This document shows positions 11,597 through 20,557 of a stretch of 64,000 nt of DNA, in pieces. The notes beneath the pieces are model-generated. The model had not been told where the DNA came from and made no database searches. It was given only the letters and a program-made list of their open reading frames with translations. The translations under genes and the position numbers were made by a program. Location: positions 310,001 to 374,000 of the forward strand of contig QVRM01006018.1 in NCBI GenBank assembly GCA_003439945.1, given 5' to 3'. Each line of letters opens with the position of its first letter. Position 1 is the first letter of the stretch. This DNA comes from Dermanyssus gallinae (lineage: Eukaryota > Arthropoda > Arachnida > Mesostigmata > Dermanyssidae).

Positions 11597-11632
11597 ATTA
11601 TTATTATTATTATTATTATTATTTTTTTTTAA
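11597..11632. repeat. (ATT)n plus T-run, LINE-K tail
   Basis: TCATTATTATT... followed by a run of T just after the last ORF2-like codons. It is probably the 3' tail of LINE-K. Confidence 0.6.
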
Positions 11633-11639
11633 TTATATA

Positions 11640-12701
11640 CAGTCTAAACTGATTACCAAATAGTACTAATGACATATAGATAACTGGAATGACAAGTAAA
11701 ACAATGTATGAAACACGGATGTTCTGTAAGAAACGTGTGTTTGAAACTAATAAAACTGAACTGAACTGAAAAAAAAACTGAAATAGACACAGCGTCACTA
11801 CAATCTCGTACACACTACATAAAACAAGTGTAGACTTCGCACAACATCCGATGTATACTACTACCAATATTCTGGTGAATAAATATGTATGTATATACAC
11901 AGTGCTGCACGTTCACGTAAGCGGCACGAAAATGGTCAATGTAAAAGCTAAAATGAACTCAGTTAAAGTCAAACTTGCTAATTTTACTGTTGTTGTTGTA
12001 GTTCGTTTTGTTGTTGATTTTGTTGCAGCCCCTATTCGTTTCATTGTTGTTAATTTAGTTGTTGCCGTTACTCTTGTTGTTGTTACTTCTATACCGCTCG
12101 CAATGTACAGGAAAGACGTAGACGATGTGATAGTGTGCTGGTTTCTCTAATCCGGCTTCGCTTGGGGAGGTCTCAGTTGCAGAAGCATATTCAGAGATAC
12201 GCCTCTCGTTCTCTCTCACACACGCCTCGCAGTAGTTGACCTGATATTGAATCTGTTGACTGTTACTGCTGTCGCTGCTGGTTATGGCAAAACTTCGCCG
12301 ACAAGGTTGAAGTCGGCGGAACAGCGATGCAACCAGGTGACCCGGTTACCGGGCATCAGCTCTTGCCCTGCGGCGATCGACAGTCTTCAGTGGTGATGCC
12401 TTCGTATAGATCTGTGAGAGCCCGAGTGGAACCCCACCTGCCTCCGCCTCAACACCACGACCAGCACTTGCCCCATTTGGTCTCTCCATTTTCGGAGGTT
12501 CGTCTCACGTGAGCCTAGCCTCGTAGAGGTTTAAATTCGCCTCCAGATTCGTTCTTTTTCACATTCGGCTGTCATCACTGACGAGCTCTTGAGGTTGTCG
12601 TGAAAGCTGTCTCGAGGCCGCACTTGTCGATCCTCAATATCCTCCATAGTGCAACTGTGAGGTGCTGCTGTAACTTTTGGTCAGGTGTCATCATCATCAA
12701 C
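11640..12701. other. Intergenic / possible FAR promoter and 5' UTR
   Basis: 11745-11780 holds an ACTGA repeat and an A-run that look like a second LINE tail. 11980-12095 is GTT-rich. From about 12130 the sequence becomes more GC-balanced and leads into the FAR start codon. TAACTTTTGGTCAG at 12671-12684 could be a splice acceptor for a 5' UTR exon. I see no convincing TATA box and no other gene. Confidence 0.4.
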
Positions 12702-12773
12702 ATGGCTTCACTCGCGGAATTCTTTGCTGGCAAGAATGTTTTTCTTACCGGAGTTTCCGGTTTCGTCGGAAAG
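12702..12773 (+). CDS. FAR exon 1
   Basis: Begins at ATG in the context CAACATGG and encodes 24 residues (MASLAEFF...) ending with the NADPH-binding TGVSGFVGK. Donor GTAGAA follows. Phase 0. Confidence 0.9.
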
Positions 12774-15700
12774 GTAGAAACTTGTTAACTAATAGATTAG
12801 CCGTACCCGGGGCATGAATTGTAGTTCTACCCTATTGAGATAAAATAACGGGTAGGTGTCAGCGCACCGGTTTCCGGACCGACTGGTTAACGCCGCGGGA
12901 CGAGTAAACCAGGGGTACCAGTTGGGATGCCTGCTGCCTTGGCTTAATATGCATAATGCCAATATCTTCTTTTGTTATAACGTTCTCATCAACGAGAAAT
13001 AGTAGTAATAATATATCGAAATAATAACTTAATTTTCATTGTTCATCTACCCTGCCTGGTCATGTGTCTACACATTAGGTGCTCGTCGAGAAATTGCTTC
13101 GTTCCTGTCCGCAGGTTGAAGCGATCTATGTGCTCATTCGCGATAAGAGGGGCAAATCGGCTGAACAACGCGTTGCCAAGCTCCTTGAAGAAAAACTCTT
13201 TGACCCACTGCGAGCGGCCAACCCTGAAAGTTTGTTCAAGGTAATTAACCACTATAAAATTAAAAAAAAGAAATATATACACATCATATTTATTCACCAT
13301 AGTTATTGGTAGTAGGATTGAATTGATACACATGATTCACGAAACTATAACAAAATCTCGTTCACACGCGCCTGTAATGAATATGAGTCAATTGCCAGGC
13401 ATGTTAGAACGTGATAGCGACATATGTTGCACTCACCACAAAACTTACACACACATTCATTTATATCATAACAATCACCCTTGAGGCACATATAGTGGTG
13501 ATAACCGTGCCATGTTACCCTGCACAATAATGACCGGTTACTTTGAAAGGCTCGTTTCCACTTCTCTGAGCAAAAGGCAGGCCCATCTGTATAATTGCAC
13601 ATAGCAAAGTTTACATTTCGATCCTCTCTGAATGTTCTGTACATTTCAAGTGTATTTGTACTGATCGGTAACTTGTCTAGCACTATATCTTCTACCAGAG
13701 TGCGTTCTCCGCATAGTTCTAATGCCAGGGTAGCTGACGCGTTCTTAGGTAATCCTAGTACACGTTTCGCAAAACACGCCTTTACACGGTCCAAATTTTT
13801 GAGATCATGTAGTGTAAGGTACGGCGCAATTACTGGAAGACAGTACTGGAGTATTGGGCTAATTTTCATCCTGAATATTTTCATTGCTGTGTCAAGATCT
13901 ACATCTCGAATGTCTCCGAGTAGCACAATTGAGAAATATATATATATGCATCCAATGACCTAACACGGCTGACAACACCATAACATCATTCAAATTATGT
14001 GTTTTTGCTATTATAGGTGAAGACAATCTCGGGTGACCTACTGGAGCCTCAGATCGTTTCCCAGGAGAAAGACCGCCAGCTACTGTACGAGAAGATTAAC
14101 GTTGTCATTCACTCGGCTGCTTCGGTACGTTGTATACTTTTGTCCCGTTAACTTTCTACGAGGCATGACAATTTTTGTTTGCGCTAGCGTACCCCACCAT
14201 GCAGGTAGATTCACACATGTCCGTACAATAGCATATGAGCAATTCTATGTTGATCGTACCAAATTATTCGTACAGTCCACTTTGACATCAGTTGTGCCGA
14301 GTTTGACTTCCGAAGAGCCAGTGCGTAATCAGTTTGCCTCTAGTTTGCACAAGATATGACTATTACGCCTATGGATAATATAATCGGATCATCATAGAGG
14401 ATCTCAGCAAGCATCGCTTGTGGCTGTTCCTGGTTGCCTAGTTCTGGATGAACTTTAGTTCTTGCGTCCTGTTCTCGCGTGCGTTAAGCTTCTCTATCAC
14501 AGACAGCCGTCTTGATCCAGTAGCGCGAAGTTCCCTAAAATTATATTTGATTGACACTGAGAGGAGATATTAGGCAGAGCTACAAGGAGAAAAGGAGATC
14601 CTGCGGAGGGAGGACGCTACAGGTACATGAATGAATCGAAATTAGTCATCGTTAGCGCTAATACTATGGGGACTTTGATGCTTCGATGTGCGCCATTTTC
14701 TAGGTCCGTTTCAACGAGCCGCTACGTGACAGCGTCGAAGTGAATTTGCGCGCTACTCTTAAAGTACTCGAGCTTGCCACTGCTATGAAAGCCCTCAAGT
14801 CATTCGTGCACGTGTCGACCGCCTACTCACATTGCTATCTGGAGAAAGTTGAGGAAAAGCTTTACCCCTGTAATGTAAGTAAATGTTTGGACATTTGAGG
14901 ATAAGCGAAGAAAAATATGACATCAGCAGTAATTAAAAATTATCTGTTAGTATTTGATGTTGGATTGGATGAGACAAAAAGGCCGGCGATAAATGTATAG
15001 GGAAAAAGCGCATTCGCGTGCCGATAATACGGCCTTCGAAAACAATCCTCATCGAAGCCGTTTAATATTCTACATACAGTCGAGTCTACATGCGATGCCT
15101 CGACCGTGTATACATATTCATAGCAGCAGGCATAATGAGTTCGGGTCTTGTTTTGTGGCGTCTAGATGGAGCCTCGCCAGCTGATGTCGCTGTGCGACTG
15201 GATGTCCAACGAACTTTTGGAGGAGCTCACTCCGAAGCTGCTCGAGGACCGGCCGAATACATACACGTACACGAAGGCGCTGGCCGAGAATCTTGTTGGC
15301 GAGTACATCGGTCAGCTGCCGATCGTTATCGTGCGACCCTCCATAATAACGGGTAAGTTCGAAGATCACTGCTAGGCGCTAATTCCTGGCCGCAACTACC
15401 ATTATTATCCGCCTCGTCGTGTCCCGAAACCAAAGAATGGTAACATAGTAGTAACTGAAGTACTGAGTAGCAATCGTCTGAGAGGTTGCTACCACACACC
15501 GTTTGAATTCAGCCTCACCATATGCCCGTCGTAGACACGACTTCGCTGCCACCTATTAGTGTGTGACTGACAGATTAACAAGGTACCTATTCTCTTGTAC
15601 GTATCTCGTTGTGTGTGGCTCTGAGCAGGTGCGATGACTGAGCCTCTTCCCGGTTGGGTGGACAACTACAACGGCCCGAACGGGCTGATGGTCGCTCTAG

Positions 15701-16932
15701 GAACCGGTGTCCTGACGACACTCTATACGCATCTAGAGTGCATTGCCGATCTAATTCCGGTGGATTTCGTCGCCAACACCATCTTGGCGGCGGCGCGCCG
15801 AGCCCCGGACGGTTTCCAGGTGTACAACTGTACCTCGAGTACCCACAACCCAATCAAATGGTAAGCAGACGCGTTTGACCCCATAGCTTGGGCCTATAAT
15901 AGTTGTTTTGGTATTGGTCATAAAGGAAACATATGTGTGTGTGTGTGGGCCGTGTACGTTTTAGAAATTAGATCCGTCCTGTCGGCTTGTTTTTGCCCTA
16001 TTTCATCTCGCAACCTCAATACCGATAGGCATACGATATTTTTTGAAGATTGCAAATTCCCTAGGGCTTTCAAACATGTATTCTTCATTCTACTCTTCGT
16101 GTGTTCTGATTTACCCTGGCCGATAATGGAATTGCTCGCATTTGCCTAGTCTCGATCGAAAACCGTGTAAACCAATTGGTTGCGGTTCCGTGCTCGAATC
16201 CATATTCTCGCAATTAAGCGGCAGCCGTCAACAGATATTATATAGGGGCCGCATTGAGCAAGGTTTTCGAGGGTAACGCGTATTGCATTTGCGCTCGAAT
16301 GTTCTCGTCGTGTAGCAGATATCAATGGAACGGCTTACTGATCGTGTTTGTTGGTGCTGTTGTTTTTCTATGACCATTACCACCATAGGGGTACCTTTAT
16401 CGAGGAGGGAATCAAATTTGTACAGCATTCCCCATTAGCGTCCGTTGTGCGCTATCCCGAACCGGGGTGTACCTCGGTTCGTCTGCTGCACCAGACTCGG
16501 CTGTTCTTCAACCACTATGTCGTGGCGCGCGTTCTCGATATGGGCCTGCGCCTTGTCGGCAAGAAGCCGGCCCTGTTGCCGATCTATCGTCGACTGGCCA
16601 ACTCGATGGATTTGCTCGAGTTCTTCATCACCCACGAGTGGCATATCCACAACGACAACACGCGCGCGCTTTTCGACGAGCTCAGCGCCGCCGATCAGGC
16701 CGAATTCAACTTTAACGCGGCCTCCATCGACTGGCTGGACTACGTGCAGACCTACTGCAATGGTATTCGGCGGTTCATCCTCAAGGAAGACGAGGGCAAC
16801 CTCGAGCAGAGGAGATGCCGCCTCACCCGCGTCAAGTACATAGGCTACGCAACCAACGCCTTGGTTGTCCTTACCGCCTGGAAGACGCTGTGTGCGCTCC
16901 TGCCCTGTTCGGAGTTAACGGGACTCTGCTGA
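12702..16932 (+). CDS. Fatty acyl-CoA reductase, seven exons (copy 2, intact)
   Basis: Joined exons 12702-12773, 13079-13240, 14017-14124, 14704-14874, 15166-15352, 15629-15860 and 16389-16932 give one frame of about 491 codons, a normal length for the family. All introns are GT-AG. The enzyme reduces fatty acyl-CoA to primary alcohol with NADPH, usually at the ER or peroxisome. The N-terminus has the Rossmann motif TGVSGFVGK (residues 16-24). HVSTAYSH (150-157) and the catalytic YTYTK (Tyr204, Lys208) follow, then VIVRPSIITG and the conserved PLPGWVDNYNGPNGL. The C-terminal FAR_C domain fills exon 7 and ends in a hydrophobic membrane segment. No stop or frameshift. Which FAR paralogue it is cannot be told. 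Confidence 0.93.
13079..13240 (+). CDS. FAR exon 2
   Basis: The acceptor ends ...CATTAG. 54 codons (VLVEKLLRSCPQVEAIYVLI and onward) complete the first beta-alpha-beta unit, with the family pattern IYVLIRDKRGKSAEQRV. Donor GTAATT. Phase 0. Confidence 0.9.
13345..13930 (-). mobile_element. LINE-L fragment in FAR intron 2 (copy 2, antisense)
   Basis: One 193-codon minus-strand frame covers the C-terminal third of the LINE-L protein: LLGDIRDVDLDTAMKIFRMK, KRVLGLPKNASATL, FCSEKWKRAFQSN, and the terminal zinc-like CKFCGECNICRYHVLTC. It aligns along its length with 7010-7560 on the + strand. It is 5'-truncated next to a TATA repeat (about 13935), as expected for an aborted LINE insertion. It lies wholly inside intron 2 and antisense to the gene, and does not touch either splice site. 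Confidence 0.8.
14017..14124 (+). CDS. FAR exon 3
   Basis: Acceptor ...TTATAG. 36 codons from VKTISGDLLEPQ to NVVIHSAAS, the Rossmann strand ending in H-S-A-A. Donor GTACGT. Phase 0. Confidence 0.9.
14125..14703 (+). other. FAR intron 3
   Basis: Intron of 579 bases between clear donor and acceptor. No element recognised inside. Confidence 0.8.
14704..14874 (+). CDS. FAR exon 4
   Basis: Acceptor ...TTCTAG. 57 codons from VRFNEPLRDSVEVN through FVHVSTAYSHC, which holds the substrate-side Ser/Thr, to KLYPCN. Donor GTAAGT. Phase 0. Confidence 0.9.
15166..15352 (+). CDS. FAR exon 5 (catalytic YxxxK)
   Basis: Acceptor ...GTCTAG. 62 codons plus one base. It carries RPNTYTYTKALAENLV, whose Tyr and Lys form the YxxxK active site of extended short-chain reductases, and VIVRPSIIT. 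Donor GTAAGT. Phase 1. Confidence 0.9.
15629..15860 (+). CDS. FAR exon 6
   Basis: Acceptor ...GAGCAG. It completes the split Gly codon and reads AMTEPLPGWVDNYNGPNG, then CIADLIPVDFVAN and VYNCTSSTHNPIKW. This is the end of the NAD-binding domain. The final Trp codon is split (TG|G). Donor GTAAGC. Confidence 0.9.
15861..16388 (+). other. FAR intron 6, contains the left edge of the duplication
   Basis: Intron of 528 bases with a short GT run near 15933. Identity with the third copy starts at 16259 (CAAGGTTTTCGAGGGTAAC), so the duplicated block includes only the last 130 bases of this intron. Confidence 0.8.
16389..16932 (+). CDS. FAR exon 7 (FAR_C domain, last exon)
   Basis: The acceptor ...CCATAG supplies the last base of the split Trp codon. 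180 codons follow to TGA at 16930-16932. YRRLANSMDLLEFFITHEW and DWLDYVQTYCNGIRRFILK are typical of the FAR_C/'sterile' domain. RVKYIGYATNALVVLTAWK is the C-terminal hydrophobic helix. Only one residue differs by eye from copy 3 (Val for Leu in NHYVVARV). Confidence 0.92.
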
Positions 16933-16981
16933 ACTGACGCCCCCACCTGCGCCTGCCCCTAGTCGTCATGTTGAATGTATA

Positions 16982-16987
16982 AATAAA
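16982..16987 (+). other. Polyadenylation signal AATAAA, FAR gene
   Basis: First AATAAA after the stop codon, 50 bases downstream. Confidence 0.65.
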
Positions 16988-17093
16988 TAGGCATTAATAT
17001 GATTGTATACATCAGTTGTGTTTCGTGTGCAGAATAGTACTAAAGTAAAAACTACCCCAGTCCTACTTTATTAGCGCCTTTCGTAGGAAGCAA

Positions 17094-17225
17094 GTTATTA
17101 TTATTATTATGTGTTAGGACAATACAATTGTGAGGTGTGAATGTGTATCTTCGTTATTTCATGGTTACCATCTATCTGTTCTCAGCCCATCGCACCTAAT
17201 ATCGACGCGGCATTTCCTCTCTTAT
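17094..17225 (-). mobile_element. E1 retroelement 3' remnant (copy 2)
   Basis: On the minus strand the last dozen codons of E1 (RGNAASILGAMG, stop) are followed by a 3' UTR with ACATTCACACCTCACAATTG and a TAA tail that abuts the FAR downstream sequence. Everything upstream was displaced by a later insertion at AAGAGAGG. Confidence 0.7.
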
Positions 17226-17306
17226 TTTTTTTTTTGTATATATATATATATATATTATTTATTACATGTTAAATAATGTTACAATTGTGAGGTCTGAACG
17301 ACCATA
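17226..17306 (-). mobile_element. E3-like 3' UTR remnant
   Basis: A T-run and an AT repeat are followed by the 3' UTR signature of E3 (minus strand: ACGTTCAGACCTCACAATTG, then TAACATTATTTAA). No coding part is left. It sits in the same E1 position that E2 occupies in copy 3. Confidence 0.6.

Positions 17307-17357
<51 letters not shown>
17307..17357. repeat. (ATT)n microsatellite, tail of E1'
   Basis: Pure ATT repeat forming the 3' tail of the minus-strand E1' element. Confidence 0.8.
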
Positions 17358-17893
17358 TATTTTCATTAATATGTGTTAGGACAATACAATTGTGAGGTGT
17401 GAATGTGTATTCTCATTATTTTATAGTTTCTTTCTTGCTGTCGTCAGCCCATCGCACCTAATATCGACGCGGCGTTTCCTCTGCAAACTGCCAATGAAAG
17501 CAGCTGCCTCAGAAAGTCGCATTCGCGTGCATCTCCGGTGTTTGCTTGTATTCGATCACTTAAGTCTTTAATAAATGTCCTTGTTCTTCTGCTGACTGGG
17601 CCCATTGTCTCCATTGCAATCGGCACGAAATTGTATCTAGACTCTAACTCTGTGTATTTACGCCACATTTCTTTCTCTGCGTGTTCGGCCACCCATCCCG
17701 CCTCGGTAGCGCTGTGGCACACATAAGACGGTGCGATTGTGCAGGAGACTGTCGCATCCCAAACCAGGCATTTGCCTTTTTTCCACGGCGGAATAGTGAC
17801 ACCGTCGGGCCTTTTATCGTCATGAAGTCCTAGTCTGGGTTCCAGCATGCTAGGTATTCCCGCCCTCCGGAGAGCTCTTTGAATCACTGCATT

Positions 17894-17906
17894 TATTTCT
17901 GTGTGC
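17894..17906. repeat. Target site duplication of LINE-C (left)
   Basis: TATTTCTGTGTGC, identical to 19676-19688, directly next to the poly(A) end of LINE-C. Confidence 0.85.
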
Positions 17907-19675
17907 TTTTTTTTTTTTTTTTTTTACAGGGGCCAGGAACAAAAATGCATAACGCACACCCTTTGGTCTGGGTAGTGTGGGACTCTCAAACCCACTAAAA
18001 ACCTGGTGACCCCCTAACCTACATGACCGGGATACTTGTGGTATTACTTCAGTGCATGTAGGGAGCCGGTAGTCTGGCTCTCAATCTTCAGCCTGGCGGC
18101 GCTCCGTGCGTTGCCGCCTCTCTTCCGTCAGCTTTATCTTCTCTCTCATAACAGTCTCCACAAAATCAGAGCCCGCCTCCCAACTTTTTTTCGAGCTGAG
18201 CATCCCTGAGAGTAGGTCTCTCGTCTTATTGCACTGCACGTCTAGCCGTGAGCGGGTTGTCTGTCTCGTGATCTCAAGAGCTCTGCATGCAAAAAGCGTG
18301 TGATCCACGTCGTCGGTCTCGCCGGCATCGCACAAGACACATATGTCTACCTCAGTCTTTCCAATCTTCACCATGTAGGTCTGGAAGCTGCCATGACCGG
18401 TGAGAACTTGGGTTAGGTAGTACGTCGTCTCCGCGTACTCGCATCGGTACCATTTGATGAGATCTGGGATTATTGACCTCGTCCACGACCCTGGTGCATC
18501 TCGTTTAGCCCCAGTCCACTCAGCCTCCCAGCTTTCCAGAGTCTTTATTCTTGCATCTTCTTTTCTAAGTGTCTGGTCCCGGTATAAGAGGATATTCTCC
18601 TCTATCCGTTTTGGCCAAGGTATCATGCGGGAAATTACCAGCACAGCGTCTGTAGACACCGTCCTGTACGCTCTGGCGACCCTGATGGCCAGCACTCTCT
18701 GCGCCTTCCTTAGCTTTTTCTTATTCTTCTTGGTCTTCAGTGCAGCTGGTCCCCACACTGCTGACCCGTAGAGCAGAATTGAATCAGCGACTGATGCTAG
18801 AAGACGGCGCTTTTTCTCCGAGGGCCCTCTTGTTCTTGGCATTAGCCTGGCGAGCTTGCCCGCAACCTGATGCGTTTTGGCCGTTGCATAATCAATGTGG
18901 GCTGTGCAGCTTAAGTTTCTGTCGAGCATAACACCCAGGTATTTGACCTGCTTGTGTATTTGGATCATGTGACCGTCCACACGGATATTTTTTCCGGTGC
19001 CAGCATCAAGTGGTGCGACTTCATCCACCGGCTAACCCCATCTAAGGCGTCATTTGCTCGGTCCTCCAACAGCTCCGCATCCCTTGCGGTGACTAAGATT
19101 GCCAGGTCGTCGGCATAGGCGACGAACTCAACACCGCGAGGCCTTCTTATCTCTAGCACGCCGTCGTACGCTAAGTTCCATAGCGTAGGTCCTAGCACGG
19201 AGCCTTGTGGTACACCTGCAGTCATCGCGTATTCCCTGCCGTCGTAGCTCACACTTCGTTTGGCCAGATACGACGCTATCATACGCCGAATGTACGCTGG
19301 TACTCCCTTTTTCTCCACCGCATTAAGAATCACCCTCCAATTTGCGCTGTTAAACGCATTATTTACATCCAGCAATATCAGGAGGCATAGATTACGAACT
19401 CTGGGGCTCTTCTGTCTCTCCTCTTCGGCCTTAGCGAGTATCTTGCTAATGGGCTGGAATGTGGACCTTCCTTTACGAAACCCGTACTGATCCTCTGAGA
19501 GCGAGATTTGCTTTTCCTCGATTGCGTCATTGAGCCTGCTCGCGAGTATTGACTCCACGGCCTTGGCAACTGTGTCAAGAAGACAGATGGGCCTGTAGGC
19601 TGAGGCCGAGCATGGCTCCTTCCCCGGCTTTGGGATAAGAGCCATGCGGGCCTTCTTCCATTCTTCTGGAAACCG
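17907..19675 (-). mobile_element. LINE-C, R1-like non-LTR retrotransposon, 5'-truncated
   Basis: The minus-strand element begins inside the RT domain (PEEWKKARMALIPKPGK). RT motifs follow: YRPICLLDTVAKAVE, QYGFRKGRST, LLDVNNAFNSANW, TAGVPQGSVLGPTLWN and the catalytic VAYADDLAILV. After a frame break near 19020 the thumb (QVKYLGVMLDRNL) and a C-terminal zinc-like CVLCDAGETDDVDHTLFAC follow, to a stop at about 18081. The 3' UTR reaches a T-run at 17907-17925, the poly(A) tail on the minus strand. The 13-bp direct repeat TATTTCTGTGTGC flanks it at 17894-17906 and 19676-19688. Gene order and motifs fit the R1/TRAS group. It lacks ORF1 and endonuclease, so it was dead on arrival. Confidence 0.85.
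18081..19675 (-). pseudogene. LINE-C ORF2 remnant (RT to C-terminal zinc motif)
   Basis: Two minus-strand frames: RT palm (19675 to about 18965) and thumb plus C-terminus (19028-18081). The YADD active site is intact. The shift lies between LMLAPEK and the VDGHMIQIHKQVKYLGVML segment. The upstream end of the first frame reads straight into E1' protein (APRHTEI|RFPEEWKK), an accidental fusion across the insertion point. Confidence 0.8.
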
Positions 19676-19688
19676 TATTTCTGTGTGC
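19676..19688. repeat. Target site duplication of LINE-C (right)
   Basis: TATTTCTGTGTGC at the truncated 5' end of LINE-C. Confidence 0.85.
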
Positions 19689-20017
19689 CTGGGAGCCCGA
19701 CCTTGGCTCTTAATGTAGCTCAACGGGTGGAGGCCATTCTTCTCTACTGGTTTTCCACAGGCCTTGCAAATGTGTGGTTCGCATATCGACCCGCCGATTC
19801 TGAGAGCCGACACCATGCGGAATGAGACGTTGTCCAGCATGGTGCCGAGCTGTGGCGACGGGAGAGCCCTAAGGAATCCACCGCTGAAGGTGTCTCGTGC
19901 GGCCAAGAAGACTGCCTTCTCCGTAGAAGACTCAAGGCTTTCGGTGATCTCACGGGCTATAACTTTACATCTGTAGTTATCAAGCACTCTCTGCGTTACA
20001 CGTTTCTCCCAAGGACC

Positions 20018-20196
20018 AATTATTAATATTATTATTATTATTATTATTATGAAGTGCCTTATTAATTAATTATATTATGTTAATTGCCACTGCCCCGCTC
20101 TACCTGGCTTTGACGCTATACGAGTGTATAGACCTAAGACGAGTGTATAGATTATTATTGACGACGATTATTATTATTATTATTATTATTATTATT
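20018..20196. other. Short unassigned spacer with ATT repeats
   Basis: ATT repeats at 20022-20050 and 20164-20197 flank about 110 bases with a short direct repeat (ACGAGTGTATAGA). It is present only in copy 2. Confidence 0.5.
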
Positions 20197-20505
20197 TACT
20201 TAATACAATTGTGAGGTATGAACGTTTAAATCATGTTTATCCCGCTCTGTTTTCTGTCAGTTCATGGCGCCTATAATGGAAGCCACGTTCCCTCTACACA
20301 CGGCCAAAGACATCATCTGTCTCAAAAACATGGCCTCGCGTCGATCGCAGGAACGCTTTCGATTCGTTTTCCGATGTCTTGCAGGAGTTTTGCTGTACCT
20401 GTACTGATGGGGCCGAGTGACTCTAACGTAATGGGTGCAAAGTGGTAGCTTCTAGATAGTTCTAGATACTTCCTCCGTTTTTCAGCACGTTCTGCTACCC
20501 ATCCC
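20197..20505 (-). mobile_element. E2 retroelement, 3' fragment (copy 2)
   Basis: Same fragment as 478-742 and 27803-28119. On the minus strand it reads from the GGGATGGG junction through the C-terminal block to the stop and a 3' UTR with ACGTTCATACCTCACAATTG. Small indels break the frame. Confidence 0.7.

Positions 20506-20557
<52 letters not shown>
20506..20557. repeat. (ATT)n microsatellite, tail of E3 copy 2
   Basis: Pure ATT repeat between E2 and the 3' UTR of E3. Confidence 0.8.

Larger units (their letters stand above)
7690..11640 (+). mobile_element. LINE-K (CR1/L2/Jockey-like non-LTR retrotransposon), decayed
   Basis: One decayed element in order: coiled-coil ORF1 (7715-8753), an AT-rich gap, the endonuclease N-terminus (9530-9769), RT (10300-10980), the C-terminal region (11223-11590) and an (ATT)n tail at about 11599. 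ORF1-EN-RT order, an APE-type endonuclease start and a C-terminus with RNRNSPPLRIPNTYRNYRL and LKLFKERWHQKL are typical of CR1/L2/Jockey-group LINEs. Most of the endonuclease is missing and every ORF is broken. Confidence 0.7.
17358..20017 (-). mobile_element. REL-type retroelement E1', 5'-truncated, interrupted by LINE-C
   Basis: The minus-strand protein starts at about 20015 (WEKRVTQRVLDNYRCK) and continues AVFLAARDTFSGGFLRALP and the zinc-like CKACGKPVEKNGLHPL to APRHTEI. It resumes after LINE-C at 17893 with AVIQRALRRAGIPSMLEP, then KRPDGVTIPPW...CLVWDATVSC and ends RGNAASILGAMG (stop near 17444). RPDG with WDAT resembles the PD-(D/E)xK core of the restriction-like endonuclease of R2-type elements; this is a pattern-level inference. 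Without LINE-C the two halves join in one frame, so this was a fairly recent insertion before it was split. Confidence 0.75.
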
